Assembly: GCF_008806345.1 (NCBI RefSeq)
Contig: NZ_VZZJ01000014.1
Span: forward strand, 62,001-126,000
DNA length: 64,000 nt
Direction of reading: 5' to 3'
DNA from: Methylobacterium planeticum
Lineage (GTDB): Bacteria > Pseudomonadota > Alphaproteobacteria > Rhizobiales > Beijerinckiaceae
A model generated the notes under the pieces. That model was not told the DNA's origin. It saw nothing but the letters and a program-made list of their open reading frames with translations, and made no database searches. This document shows positions 1 to 10,200 of this stretch, one piece after another. The translations under genes and the position numbers were made by a program. Within the stretch, counting starts at the first letter, position 1; each line of letters starts with the position of its first letter.

Positions 1-1711
1 TCAGGGCGCGCGATCCGAGGGGGACGATCTCGATGAGCCCGTCGACCAGGCCGGCCAGGGCGGCATCGATCAGGATCTGGCCGTTCTCCGCGGCGGCGCA
101 GAGGCGCGCGGCCAGGTTCACCACAGGGCCGATCGCCGTGTAGTCGAGCCGGTTCTCGTACCCGATCTGCCCGACGGTCGCAGACCCCATCGCGGCGCCC
201 ACCCCGAAGCCGATGGCGTAGCCCCGGCGGTGCCAGGCCGTGACGAGCGATTGCACGACATCCTGCATGGCGCTCGCCAGCCGTATGGCCTTCGGGCCGG
301 GCTCGGGGCAGGCAACGGGCGCGTTGATGAGGACCATCAGCCCGTCGCCCGCGAAATGCGTGAGGGTGGCGCCATGCTCGGTGATCACGCGGCCGAGCGC
401 ATCGAAATACGCGGCGAGCACCTGGATGACCTCCTCGGGGGCGGTCTTCGCCGAGAAGGGCGTGAAGCCGCGCAGGTCCCCGAAGATCACCGCGACCTCC
501 ACGCGTCGCCCCTCGAGGACGCGGTCGTCCCCGGTCCGGTCGACCAGCTCCGCCACCTGAGGGGCGAGAAAGCGCCGGAGCCGCGCGATGCGCTCCTGCC
601 GCTCCTGCGAGAGGGCGAGCTCGCCCGCCATGGCGTTGAAGCGCTGCGCCAGACGGCCGAGCTCGTCCGTCGAGGCCACGGCGATGCGGTGGTCGAAATG
701 GCCGGCGCCGATCTGCTCCGTCCCGTATTCGAGCTGGCGGATCGGGCCCGTCATCCGGCGCGCCAGCCAGAACGCCAGGATCCCCGCGAAGGCGGTGCCG
801 AGGAGGAGCAGGGCGGCCGTGCGCCAGAGCGCCCGGTCGATCGGGCCAAACGCTTCGACCAGCGGCTGGTGCACGATCACGGTCCAGTCGACGCCCGGAA
901 CCTGCGCCATCGCCGCGATCACGGAGGCTCCCGAGGTGTCCTGGCCGATCGCCGAGCCGCCCTCCGCCCGGATCGCGTCGCGCAGCATCCGGAACGGGCG
1001 GGCCGCCACCGGATCCCCGCCGCGCAGCACGAGGCTGATATCGGGATGCGCGATCAGCCGGCCCTCCGCATCCAGCACGAAGGCCTGCCCCGTGCGCCCG
1101 ACCTGGATCGCCGAGATCACGTCCCAGATCAGCTTGAGGTTGATCTCCGCGATCACGATGCCGGCGGCGGAGCGATTGCCCGCGACCGCGATCGTCATGA
1201 AGGGTTCGGAGCCGCGATAATAGGTCACCGGCCCGTACCAGACCCGGGCCGCCCGGGCCTGCGCCACCGCGACGTCGCCGGAGAGGTCGACAAGGCTGCC
1301 CACCCGGTTGAGGCCGACGCGCGAGACGCGCAGGCGCTCCCTGCCGGCGCCGTCGACGAGGGTGAGGCTGACGATGGCGGGCACCTGCCGCATGAGCCTC
1401 AGGGCATCGAGCCGCTGCCCCTCCTCGGCGCCCGCATTCCAGGAGAGCTGAACCATCCAGCCGAGCTGGTCCCGGATGCCGTCGATGAAGCTCTCGATGC
1501 GCGAAGCGGCAGCGCGGGCCTCGACGCCCAGCAGCTCGTTCAGGCGCTCGCGCTGGTCCCGGTAGCCGAACCACGCCTCCGTGGCCCCGCTCCCCAGGAG
1601 CGGCACCATCACGGCGGCGAACAGCACGAGGAAGTACTTCCTCAGCAGCGACGTGCGCAGCAGCGACTTGCGCAGAACGGGTTCGCCGGCCCGGGTCGGT
1701 GAACCGCTCAT
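1..1711 (-). CDS. Membrane-bound adenylate/guanylate cyclase (Cache-HAMP-CHD), 3' end cut by window edge
   Basis: A class III nucleotide cyclase that should convert ATP or GTP to the cyclic nucleotide in response to an extracytoplasmic signal. The frame stays open from the ATG at 1711 to the left edge, giving about 570 residues. A membrane segment lies near residues 27-45, followed by a long periplasmic region with Cache-like features (the segment ending in AFVLDAEGRLIAHPD). A second membrane segment lies near 295-318, a HAMP linker follows, and the catalytic domain starts near 400. The metal-binding motif VIFGDLRGF, the GDGLM motif where many relatives have GDAVM, and NLAARL are all readable. 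The C-terminus lies outside the window. No partner gene sits in the same direction. The substrate, ATP or GTP, cannot be decided here. The family assignment is secure. Confidence 0.9.
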   Translation of the reverse strand, partial: MSGSPTRAGEPVLRKSLLRTSLLRKYFLVLFAAVMVPLLGSGATEAWFGYRDQRERLNELLGVEARAAASRIESFIDGIRDQLGWMVQLSWNAGAEEGQRLDALRLMRQVPAIVSLTLVDGAGRERLRVSRVGLNRVGSLVDLSGDVAVAQARAARVWYGPVTYYRGSEPFMTIAVAGNRSAAGIVIAEINLKLIWDVISAIQVGRTGQAFVLDAEGRLIAHPDISLVLRGGDPVAARPFRMLRDAIRAEGGSAIGQDTSGASVIAAMAQVPGVDWTVIVHQPLVEAFGPIDRALWRTAALLLLGTAFAGILAFWLARRMTGPIRQLEYGTEQIGAGHFDHRIAVASTDELGRLAQRFNAMAGELALSQERQERIARLRRFLAPQVAELVDRTGDDRVLEGRRVEVAVIFGDLRGFTPFSAKTAPEEVIQVLAAYFDALGRVITEHGATLTHFAGDGLMVLINAPVACPEPGPKAIRLASAMQDVVQSLVTAWHRRGYAIGFGVGAAMGSATVGQIGYENRLDYTAIGPVVNLAARLCAAAENGQILIDAALAGLVDGLIEIVPLGSRAL

Positions 1712-2129
1712 GGCCGGGGATGCCGGTCCGGCCCGGCGCCCGCGCGGGCGCACGGCTCGGATCCGCCTCGCCGGAACAGGGTGTCGCGCCGCCCCATGCC
1801 ATGGCCTCCCAGCGGCCCGCAACGGTCGGCCGACTATGCCACGGGGTGGTGCCGGCGTCAGTGGGGCGTCCGCGCACGGACCTTGCGGTTCAAACAGCGC
1901 GGCGCTTTCGCAACGGACCGCGCGGAGCCCGACACAACGCTCCGGCTCGCCCAGACCGGATTGGTGACCCGATCCCGCGGGACTATGGTGCCGATGGGGC
2001 GGCGGGCTCCCGAGATGGACGCGCCGTTGAGCACGCCCGACTGAGCACGCCCGACGGCGCGAGCGCGCGTCACCCGCGCGCCCGAAGGTCCGGCGTGGGC
2101 CAAGATCCTGATCGGACGATGGGGATCCC
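1712..2129. other. Intergenic region between divergent cyclase and binding-protein genes
   Basis: About 420 bases with no convincing gene on either strand. It must hold the promoters of the leftward cyclase gene and of the rightward binding-protein gene. Short open frames here have no family features, and no clear hairpin or operator was seen. Confidence 0.5.
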
Positions 2130-3107
2130 ATGAGGCGACGCGAGGTCATCCTGTTGTTCGGGGCGACGGCCCTGACGCGTCCGGCCCGAGCGCAACAGCC
2201 GGCGATGCCGGTCATCGGATATCTCGGCCCGGAATCCCCGGAGATCTATGCCAGTCGCCTGCGTGCCTTCCGCAAAGGGTTGGCGGAGGTCGGCTACAGC
2301 GAGGACCGCAATGTCGCCATCGCGTTCCGGTGGGCGGAGGGGCGCTACGAGCGGCTGCCCGCGCTCGCGGCGGAGCTCGTCGGGCAGCAGGTCTCGGTCC
2401 TGGCCGCGCCGGGCGGGGCGCCCGTGGCGCTCGCGGCGAAGACCGCGGCGGCGCATATCCCGATCGTGTTCGAGATGGGGGGCGATCCCGTCGCGCTCGG
2501 CGTCGTCGACAGCCTGTCGCGGCCGGGCGGGAACCTCACGGGCGTGTCCAGCCTGAGCGTCGAGGTCTCGCGCAAGCGGCTCGAATTCCTGCACGAGATC
2601 CTCCCCGGCGCCCCGGTCATCGCGGTCGTGGCCAACCCGACCAGCCCGACCGCCCCCCTGCAGCTGGGCAATCTCCAGGAGGCGGCCGGCAATATCGGGG
2701 TGCAACTCCAGATCCTGCAGGCCAGCACGGAAGCCGAGCTGGAGGCGGTGTTCTCGGACCTGCCGAAGCAGCGCGCGGGCGGCCTCGTCTTCACCTCGGA
2801 CCCGTATTTCGCCAACCGCAGCCAGAGGCTCGCGGATCTGACGCGGCGCCATCGCGTCCCGGCGATCACCCAGTCCCGCGACTTCCCCCTGGCCGGCGGC
2901 CTGATGAGCTACGGGGGCGACTTCGAGCAGTCGCACCGCGACGCCGGCATCTATGTCGGGCGGATCCTCAAGGGCGAGAAACCCGCCGACCTGCCCGTCC
3001 AGCTCGTCACGAAGGTCGAGCTGTTCATCAACCTGCAGGCGGCCATCGGGCTCGGCATCACGGTTCCGCCCACGCTGATGATCAGCGCCGACCGGGTGAT
3101 CGAGTGA
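2130..3107 (+). CDS. Orphan ABC transporter substrate-binding protein (ABC_sub_bind family)
   Basis: A 325-residue periplasmic binding protein of the ABC_sub_bind type (PF04392-like), a family that is large in rhizobia and methylobacteria and is usually found without its permease. The N-terminus MRRREVILLFGATAL followed by RPARAQ is a Tat/Sec-like signal peptide with cleavage near residue 21. The two-lobed domain fills the rest, with typical segments VIGYLGPESPE, IVFEMGGDPVALGVV and RPGGNLTGVS. The start is the ATG at 2130. No transport genes lie beside it, and the neighbour upstream is a divergent cyclase gene. The ligand is unknown. Length is normal for the family. Confidence 0.88.
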   Translation: MRRREVILLFGATALTRPARAQQPAMPVIGYLGPESPEIYASRLRAFRKGLAEVGYSEDRNVAIAFRWAEGRYERLPALAAELVGQQVSVLAAPGGAPVALAAKTAAAHIPIVFEMGGDPVALGVVDSLSRPGGNLTGVSSLSVEVSRKRLEFLHEILPGAPVIAVVANPTSPTAPLQLGNLQEAAGNIGVQLQILQASTEAELEAVFSDLPKQRAGGLVFTSDPYFANRSQRLADLTRRHRVPAITQSRDFPLAGGLMSYGGDFEQSHRDAGIYVGRILKGEKPADLPVQLVTKVELFINLQAAIGLGITVPPTLMISADRVIE

Positions 3108-3369
3108 GCGTCGCTGACGCGTTCCGGAGGTGCCGAGACCGCAGCCCGACATTTGGTTGAACCGGGTCGGAAGGCGGACGCCGAGGAGTCGGGATCGCAG
3201 GCTCGGCCGGTCCGCCTCGAAGAGGTTTCCCGCTGAAGCCGGCTCTCGGCGATGGCGTGGCAGGGCGCCTTCGCCTCCTGCAACGCGGACCCGCGACTCG
3301 GACAGGCGCGCGGCCGTCCCGGTCCATCGTCAAGGCGTGTGTGGTCTGCTAGGCAGGCTCCCGATCGCC

Positions 3370-4575
3370 ATGCACCCATCGCTTCCCACACCCCGCACCC
3401 TCCTGTTCCGCCTGCACTGGGCGCTCGGTCTCACGGCCGGTCTGGTGCTCGCCCTGATGGGCCTGACCGGCGCCCTGATGAGCTACGAGGAGGCGATCAC
3501 CGCCTTCGCGAACCGCGACCGGGCCGTCGTCGCCGTCAGCGATCGCCCGCCTCTGGGGCCCGAGGCGCTGGTGGCCCGAATCGAGGCGCAGCAACCGGGC
3601 CTGACCGTCAACGCGCTCGTCCTGTCGGGGGACCCGAGCGCGAGTGCCTTCGCTCGCTTCCTGCGCGATCCGAAGACCGGCGCCCGCCCGGCCGCCGTCT
3701 ACGTCGACCCCTACGACGGCACGGTGCTGGGCCCCACGCGGCTCGACGAGGCGTTCACGACCGTGCGCGCGCTGCACCGCTGGCTCCTGATCCCCGGCGA
3801 CGGCAAGGGCTGGGGCCGCACGATCACGGGTGCCTGCGCGCTCGCGCTCCTCGTCTTCCTCGCCACCGGCCTCTACCTGCGCTGGCCGAGGATCCACCGC
3901 TGGCGCATCTGGCTCAAGCCGAGCCTGTCGCGTCCGGGCCGGCCGCGCTGGTGGTCTCTGCACGCGGTCGCGGGCACCTGGCTCCTGCCGGTCTATCTGG
4001 TGATCGCGCTCTCGGGGCTGACCTGGTCCTACGGCTGGTTCAAGGACGGCGCGACCTGGCTGCTCACCGGCAGCGCGGGCAAGGCCGGCGAGATGCGGCC
4101 CGCGCGCGGCGGCGGCCGCAAAGGGGCGGGAGACGCCGCCGCGACGAATCCCGGAGGACCCGCCATCGACCGGGCCTGGGCGGCGTTCCAGGCCGGCGAG
4201 GGTCGCGAGGCCGCCCGCTCACTTCTGACCCTTCCGGGGCCCGACGCGAAGGTGATCCGCATCCGCTGGCTCGCCAGGGGCGCGGAGCAGCCGAAGGAGC
4301 GGAACGAGGCGACGTTCGATCCCGTGACCGGTGCGCCGCTCGTCGCCGAGCGCTACGCCGACAAGCCCCTCGGTCAGCGGCTCGCCGACAACATGCTGGA
4401 GGTCCACCGCGGCCGGTTCTTCGGCGACCTCTTCGCGCTGATCTTCTGCCTCGCAGCCCTTTCCATGCCGGGCTTCGCCGCGACGGGCCTCGTTCTCTAC
4501 GTCCTGCGCCGCCGCGCCGGCCGCCGCCGAGCGGCTGCGATCACGCCCCGGCCTCTCCCCGTCGCCGGCGAGTAG
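3370..4575 (+). CDS. PepSY-associated transmembrane protein, probable iron-uptake partner
   Basis: A 401-residue inner-membrane protein of the PepSY/PiuB group, often encoded next to TonB-dependent siderophore receptors and proposed to reduce or release iron from ferric siderophores. Membrane segments lie near residues 15-37, 152-172, 200-218 and around 360-385. A PepSY-like periplasmic part lies between segments 1 and 2, and a second one after segment 3. Conserved histidines are visible in LHRWLL (H136), SLHAVAG (H198) and EVHRGRFFG. The reading frame extends further upstream, but the ATG at 3370 directly precedes the first hydrophobic segment and is the natural start. The gene ends 15 bases from the end of the convergent TonB receptor gene, which supports a joint role in iron uptake. 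Confidence 0.85.
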   Translation: MHPSLPTPRTLLFRLHWALGLTAGLVLALMGLTGALMSYEEAITAFANRDRAVVAVSDRPPLGPEALVARIEAQQPGLTVNALVLSGDPSASAFARFLRDPKTGARPAAVYVDPYDGTVLGPTRLDEAFTTVRALHRWLLIPGDGKGWGRTITGACALALLVFLATGLYLRWPRIHRWRIWLKPSLSRPGRPRWWSLHAVAGTWLLPVYLVIALSGLTWSYGWFKDGATWLLTGSAGKAGEMRPARGGGRKGAGDAAATNPGGPAIDRAWAAFQAGEGREAARSLLTLPGPDAKVIRIRWLARGAEQPKERNEATFDPVTGAPLVAERYADKPLGQRLADNMLEVHRGRFFGDLFALIFCLAALSMPGFAATGLVLYVLRRRAGRRRAAAITPRPLPVAGE

Positions 4576-4590
4576 GCCCGCGCGCGATCG

Positions 4591-6771
4591 CTACATCCGC
4601 GCGGTCAGGGTGGCGAGCACCGAGAGCGGCGCGCCGGGCGCGTTGTTGAACTGGTTGAACGGTTGCTCGATGTAGCGCGCATTCGTCAGGTTGCGCATGT
4701 TGACCGACAGCCGGTAGTGCTCGTCGAAATCGTAGTACACCGCCGCATCGACCCGGGTATAGGCGCCCACCGCGTAGCTGTTGTTGAGGTCGCCGAAGCG
4801 CCGGCCGACATAGGTGACACCCGCCCCGAGACCGAGGCCCCGCAGGGGTCCCTCTTGGAACTGGTACGTCGTCCAGACGCTGCCGCTGAAGCTCGGAACG
4901 GCGGTGAGCCGGTTGCCGACCGCGAAGGTGGTGTCCTTCGTGATCCGCGCGTCGAGGTAGCCGACGCCGCCGATGATCTTCCAGCCCGGCAGGATCTCGC
5001 CGGCGAGATCCGCCTCGAGCCCCTCCGAGCGCTGCTGTCCGGTGATGACCGAGAAGCCGGTATTCGTCGGATCGGTCGCCGCGACGTTGTTGCGGGAGAG
5101 GCGGAAGGCGGCCGCCGACAAGGTCAGTCCGGGGTTGAGGTCGAGGCGCGTGCCGATCTCGTATTGCTCACCCGTTTCCGGTGCCGGATTGACGACGTTC
5201 AGCACGTTCGCGGTCTGGGGCACGAAGGACGTGGCGTAGCTCGCGTAGAAGGTCAGCGGCTCGAAGGGCCGGTAGATCAGGCCGACGCGCGGCGAGGCTC
5301 CGAACAGCTCCTGCTCCGGCGGGATGGTCTGGGAGGCCGGCAGGCGGTTGAAGAAGTACTGGCTGCCGAAATCGAACCGGGCACCGACGACGAGCTGCAG
5401 CTCGGGGGTCAGCACGATCTGGTCCTGCACGTAGACCCCGAAGAGTTCGAGCTTCTGCTTCAGGTCCGCCTGGAAGCCGAGGGCGCCGGGAATCGCGCCG
5501 TAGATCGGGTTGAGGAAGCTGATCGAGGCGAGGGTGCCCTGCTGCGAGAACGGATGCCGGTAGCCGTTACTGTACTCGAAGCCGACGAGTGCGGTGTGCG
5601 CGAAGCCGAAGGTGTCGAACTTCAGCACGGCCTCGGTCTGCGTGTCCACGCCGGCGAAGGTCGAGTTGACCGAGGTGTCGCGCCGCGCCACGAGCGTTCC
5701 GGCCGCATTGACGCCGGTCGCGCGGGCGGCGAACAGGTCGAAGGCGCCCCATTGCCCGTTGATCACCTGCCGGATCGTCAGGTGCTCGCTGACATCGTGC
5801 TCGGCCTTCAGCGTTATGGAATTCACCTCGCCGTAGTAGCGCGAGAAGGGCTCGCCGTAGAAGCGGCTGATGTTGTCGAGGGGAACGCGACCCCGATAGG
5901 CGATCAGCCCCTCGTCGTACTGGCTGTGCTGCTTGCTGAACTCGGCGTTGAGGTAGACCCGCGTGTCGGCGGACGGCGTCCAGGCGAGCGCGGGCGCCAC
6001 GAAGGTGCGCGTGTTGGTGTTGTCGCCGAAGTTGCGGAAGGTCGGATCCTCCTGGGCCGCGAAGGTGAGGCGGCCGGCGAGCGTGTCCGACCCCGCGATC
6101 GCGCTCGACACCGAGCCCTGTACGCGCCGGAAGCCGAAGCTGCCGCCCTGGACGCTGACATCGCCGGACGGATCGAAGGTGGGGCGGCGCGTGACGATGT
6201 TGATGGTCCCGCCGGGATCCCCGCGGCCGTAGAGCACCGAGGCGGGCCCCTTCAGCACCTCGACGCGCTCGGCGTTGGCGAGGTCGCGCTCGACCGGATA
6301 GAAGGTCGCCGCCGGGCTGACGAGCACGCCGTCGACGGCGAAAACCTGCGTGCTGAACCCGCGGATGACGTAGTTCTGCGAGCGCCCCTGCACGGTGCTT
6401 CCGGGCTGCACGTTGCTGACATTGGTCACCGCATCCGTCAGGCGGCGGTCCTGCTGATCCGTCAGCACCTCGCGCGGGACGATGGTGATGCTCTGCGGCG
6501 TGTCGCGCAGCGCGGTGTCGGTGCGCGTCGCCGTGCCGGAACGCGTCGCGCGGTAGCCGATGACGGGGCTCGTCGCCGTCTCACGCCCCTGTCCGGTCCC
6601 CGACACGTTGAGTTCGGAGAGGACGACCTCGCTCTCGGCCGGGGCGGCCTGTGCCTGGGCGGCCGGCACGAGGTGCGGCGCGCAGCTGCTCACCAATCCG
6701 ATCGTGACGGCCGCAAAGTGGTCGCGACACCGGCCGCTGGCCGGTCGCACGTGTTCGAGGGGGCGCACCAT
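4591..6771 (-). CDS. TonB-dependent siderophore receptor
   Basis: An outer-membrane receptor of about 726 residues for a ferric siderophore. A signal peptide ends in AAQAQA near residue 43. The plug domain follows (DTPQSITIVPREVLTDQQ, YVIRGFSTQVFAVDG, ERVEVLKGPASVLYGRGDPGG), then a 22-strand-type barrel to the end. No N-terminal STN signalling domain is visible, so transcriptional signalling through FecR is not expected. A GTG nine bases upstream (6780) is an alternative start to the ATG at 6771. Most receptors of this class end in an aromatic residue, while this one ends in TARM. The gene is convergent with the PepSY membrane protein. The AT-rich region upstream is the likely place for iron control. 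Confidence 0.93.
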   Translation of the reverse strand: MVRPLEHVRPASGRCRDHFAAVTIGLVSSCAPHLVPAAQAQAAPAESEVVLSELNVSGTGQGRETATSPVIGYRATRSGTATRTDTALRDTPQSITIVPREVLTDQQDRRLTDAVTNVSNVQPGSTVQGRSQNYVIRGFSTQVFAVDGVLVSPAATFYPVERDLANAERVEVLKGPASVLYGRGDPGGTINIVTRRPTFDPSGDVSVQGGSFGFRRVQGSVSSAIAGSDTLAGRLTFAAQEDPTFRNFGDNTNTRTFVAPALAWTPSADTRVYLNAEFSKQHSQYDEGLIAYRGRVPLDNISRFYGEPFSRYYGEVNSITLKAEHDVSEHLTIRQVINGQWGAFDLFAARATGVNAAGTLVARRDTSVNSTFAGVDTQTEAVLKFDTFGFAHTALVGFEYSNGYRHPFSQQGTLASISFLNPIYGAIPGALGFQADLKQKLELFGVYVQDQIVLTPELQLVVGARFDFGSQYFFNRLPASQTIPPEQELFGASPRVGLIYRPFEPLTFYASYATSFVPQTANVLNVVNPAPETGEQYEIGTRLDLNPGLTLSAAAFRLSRNNVAATDPTNTGFSVITGQQRSEGLEADLAGEILPGWKIIGGVGYLDARITKDTTFAVGNRLTAVPSFSGSVWTTYQFQEGPLRGLGLGAGVTYVGRRFGDLNNSYAVGAYTRVDAAVYYDFDEHYRLSVNMRNLTNARYIEQPFNQFNNAPGAPLSVLATLTARM

Positions 6772-6920
6772 AGCTTGCACTCGTTCGCGGAAAGCAGGGT
6801 TACGCTTTCGGACGAGGACCGTTGAATGCAGTTAGACCGCCAAGGCAATATTTATGGGATCATTCATCCGGGGCTGAGCCGTTTATCAGCGGCAGGTTGC
6901 CAAAATAGCACGACATCAAA

Positions 6921-6935
6921 TTATAATACTTATAA
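6921..6935. promoter_or_regulatory. Palindrome in receptor promoter, candidate iron-regulator site
   Basis: TTATAATACTTATAA is a perfect inverted repeat with six-base arms and a three-base centre, in the AT-rich stretch about 150 bases upstream of the TonB receptor start. Position and symmetry fit a repressor operator of the Fur/Irr kind, but it does not exactly match a consensus I can name. Each arm is itself palindromic, so part of the symmetry may be chance in AT-rich DNA. Confidence 0.35.
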
Positions 6936-7197
6936 ATACATCTTTTAGTTGTGTTATGAAGCATGTCTACAGATGCTGATCGTTGCCGTCGTGCAAGCAT
7001 CCAGCGGGATGCGCCGGGATCGACCGCCTCGCTGCGCGCCGGGGCGACGGAAGATTTCACGAACGGATCGACGTCCGTGGGTGCGCGATCGCCGCCGACC
7101 GGTGGGGCCTCGGAACCGAATGTCCGGATAACCCGCAAGGCAGCCGGCAGGCCCGCGGCGCGGGTCGGGAACGGATCAATCGTGGCGGTTCGTCGCT

Positions 7198-7227
7198 CGC
7201 ACGGCGAAGGATCGCACGGCGAAGGAT
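7198..7227. repeat. Two tandem copies of a 15-bp unit
   Basis: CGCACGGCGAAGGAT occurs twice back to back with no mismatch, just downstream of the RND permease gene end. It is probably a replication slippage product and lies outside any supported gene. Confidence 0.7.
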
Positions 7228-7249
7228 CGCGATGCCCAAAACCGAAGGC

Positions 7250-10200
7250 TCACTCGGCGGCCTGGAGCGCGCGCGGCTCGTGGGCGTCCTGCCGGCGGAG
7301 CTTCGGATCCTCGGTCTCCTTGCGGGAGAACAGGTGTGCGAGCTTGTCGAGATAGATGTAGATCACCGGCGTGGTGAACAGGGTCAGCACCTGACTGACG
7401 GCGAGCCCGCCGACCATCGCGTAACCGAGCGGCTGGCGGATCTCGGCGCCGGTCCCGCCCTCCACCATCAGCGGGATGCCGCCGAGCAGCGCCGCCATCG
7501 TGGTCATCAGGATCGGGCGGAAGCGCAGCAGGGCCGCACGGCGGATCGCCTCCTCGGGCTCCAGGTTGTCGGCCCGCTCGGCCTCGATCGCGAAATCGAC
7601 CAGCATGATGCCGTTCTTCTTCACGATGCCGATCAGCAGGATGATCCCGATGAGGGCGATCAGGCTGAAATCGTAGCCGGCCCAGAGCAGCACCGCGAGC
7701 GCGCCGACCCCCGCCGAGGGCAGGGTCGACAGGATGGTGATCGGGTGGATGAAGCTCTCGTAGAGCACGCCGAGGATCAGGTAGACCACGAACAGCGCCG
7801 CGAGGATCAGGAGCGGCACGGTGCTCAGGGATTGCTGGAACGCCTGCGCGGTTCCCTGGAAGCCCGTCGTGAGCGTCGGCGGGACGCGCAGCTCCCGGTT
7901 GGCCTGCTCGATGGCGGCCGTCGCCTGGCCGAGGGCGACGTTCGGCGCGAGGTTGAAGCTTACGGTGACGGCCGGGAACTGGCCCTGGTGGTTGACCGAG
8001 AGCGGCGCCACCGGGACGGTCGACCATTGCGAGAAGGCCGCGAGCGGCACCTGTCCGCCGCCGTTCGGCGCCTTGACGTAGATCTTGTCGAGGCTCTCCG
8101 TCGTGCCCTGCAGCGCGGGCAGCACCTCCAAGATCACGTGGTAGCTGTTGAGCTGGGTGAAGTACTGGGCGATCTGGCGCTGGCCGAACGCGTCGTAGAG
8201 CGTGTCGTCGATCATCTGCGGCGTGATGCCGAAACGGGAGGCGGCGTCGCGGTTGATCTTGAGGGTCAGCGTCGTGCCGTTCGTCTGCTGATCGGTCGCC
8301 ACGTCGCGCAGTTCGGGCAGCGTCTTCAGCTTGTCGAGGATGCGCGGCGCCCAGGTGTTCAACTCGGACAGGTCCGGGTCCTGCAGGGTGTACTCGAACT
8401 GCGTGCGCGACGTCCGCCCGCCCGTTCGCACGTCCTGCGAGGCCTGCAGGAACACCTTCACGCCCGCGATGCCGTTGAGCTTCGGGCGCAGGCGCCCGAT
8501 CACCTGGAAGGCGTCGGCCTCCCGCTCGTCGCGGGGCTTGAGCGTGATGTACATGCGCCCGGAATTGAGAGCCTGGCCGTTCCCGCCGATCACCATGGCG
8601 ACGGTGGCCACCGCCGGATCAGCCTGGATGATGGCGCCGGCCCGCTCCTGGCTCTTCTGCATGGCCGCGAAGGAGATGTCCTGACCGGCCTCGGTGATGC
8701 CGATGATCAGGCCGGTATCCTGCTGCGGGAAGAACCCCTTCGGGATGATCACGAACAGGTAGACGGTGAGCGCCAGGGTGGCGAAGAAGGTCAGGAGCGT
8801 GATGAAGCGGAAGCGCAGGGCCACGTCGAGGGCGCGCTCGTAGCCGCCGAGCAGCGCCTCGAAGACGCGCTCGCTCATGAGGTAGAGGCGTCCGTGCCGC
8901 TCCTCGTCGTGCGGCTTCAGGAGGCGCGAGGCCATCATCGGGGTCAGCGAGAGGGAGACGAAGGCCGAGACGCCGATCGCCATCGACAGGACCACCGCGA
9001 ATTCTCTGAACAGCCGCCCGATGATGCCGCCCATCAGGAGGAGCGGGATCAGCACCGCGATCAGCGAGATGCTGATCGACACGATGGTGAACCCGATCTC
9101 GCCCGCGCCCTTGAAGGCCGCCTCCATCGGGCGCATGCCGCCCTCGATGTAGCGGCTGATGTTCTCCAGGACCACGATGGCATCGTCGACGACGAAGCCC
9201 ACCGAGATGGTGAGCGCCATCAGCGAGAGGTTGTCGAGGGTGTAGCCCGCCATCCACATCAGGGCGCAGGCACCCAGGAGCGCTAGCGGAACCGTGACGC
9301 TGGGGATGATCGTCGCCCAGAGGTTGCGCAGGAACACGAAGATCACGCCGACCACGAGGGCGATCGTCAGGAGCAGGGTGAACTGCACGTCCTCGACGGA
9401 GGCCCGGATGGTCTGGGTCCGGTCGCTCAGGATCCCGATCTTGATGCCCGAGGGCAGCGCGGCGGTGATCTTCGGGAGCTGGGCCTTGATGCTGTCGACC
9501 GTGTCGATGACGTTGGCACCCGGCTGCTTGAAGACGACCAGGAAGACGCCGCGCTTGCCGTTCGCCCAGGCCGCCTGCTTCGCGTCCTCGGGTCCCTGGA
9601 CCGCCTGGCCGATGTCGCGGACCCGCAGCGGCGCGCCGTTGACGTAGGCGACGATGACCTCGTTCCAGTCCTTGGCCGCGGTGAGCTGGTCGTTGGCGTA
9701 GATCGTGTAGCTGCGCGTCGCCCCGTCGATGTTGCCCTTCGGGTTGTTGACGGTGGTCAGCGAGAGCTGCGTGCGCACGTCCTCCAGCGAGAGGTTCTTG
9801 GCGACGAGCTTGGCGGGATCGATCTGCACGCGCACCGCCGGCTTCTGCTGCCCGCCGATCAGCACCTGCGCCACGCCCGAGATCTGGCTGATGCGCTGAG
9901 CCAGCTGCACGTCGACGGCGTCGTCGACCTCGGTCAGGGGCAGCGTGTCGGAGGTTGCCGAGAGGAGCAGGATCGGCGAGTCGGCCGGGTTGACCTTCCG
10001 GTAGGTCGGCGGGCTCGGCAGGGTCTTGGGCAACTGGCCGCCGGCCGCATTGATCGCCGCCTGGATGTCGTTGGCGGCGGCGTCGATGTTGCGGGTGAGG
10101 TCGAACTGCACCGTGACCGCCGACTGGCCGAGCGCGCTCGTCGAGGTCATCTGCGAGACGCCCGGGATCTGCGCGAACTGCCGCTCCAGCGGCTGGGCCA

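Larger units (their letters stand above)
6772..7249. other. AT-rich intergenic region upstream of the TonB receptor
   Basis: About 480 bases without a supported gene. Positions 6840-6960 are far more AT-rich than the surroundings and hold a 15-bp palindrome, as expected for a regulated promoter of the leftward receptor gene. Positions 7198-7227 hold a short tandem repeat. Confidence 0.5.

Noticed and set aside
4663..6825. Open frame of 720 codons on the plus strand, antisense to the TonB receptor
   Set aside because: It has an arginine/glutamate/glycine-rich composition typical of the reverse frame of a GC-rich gene and no family features, while the minus strand encodes a textbook receptor.
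6983..9286. Open frame of 767 codons on the plus strand over the RND permease
   Set aside because: It is the complementary frame of a clear efflux pump; histidine/arginine/aspartate repeats only.
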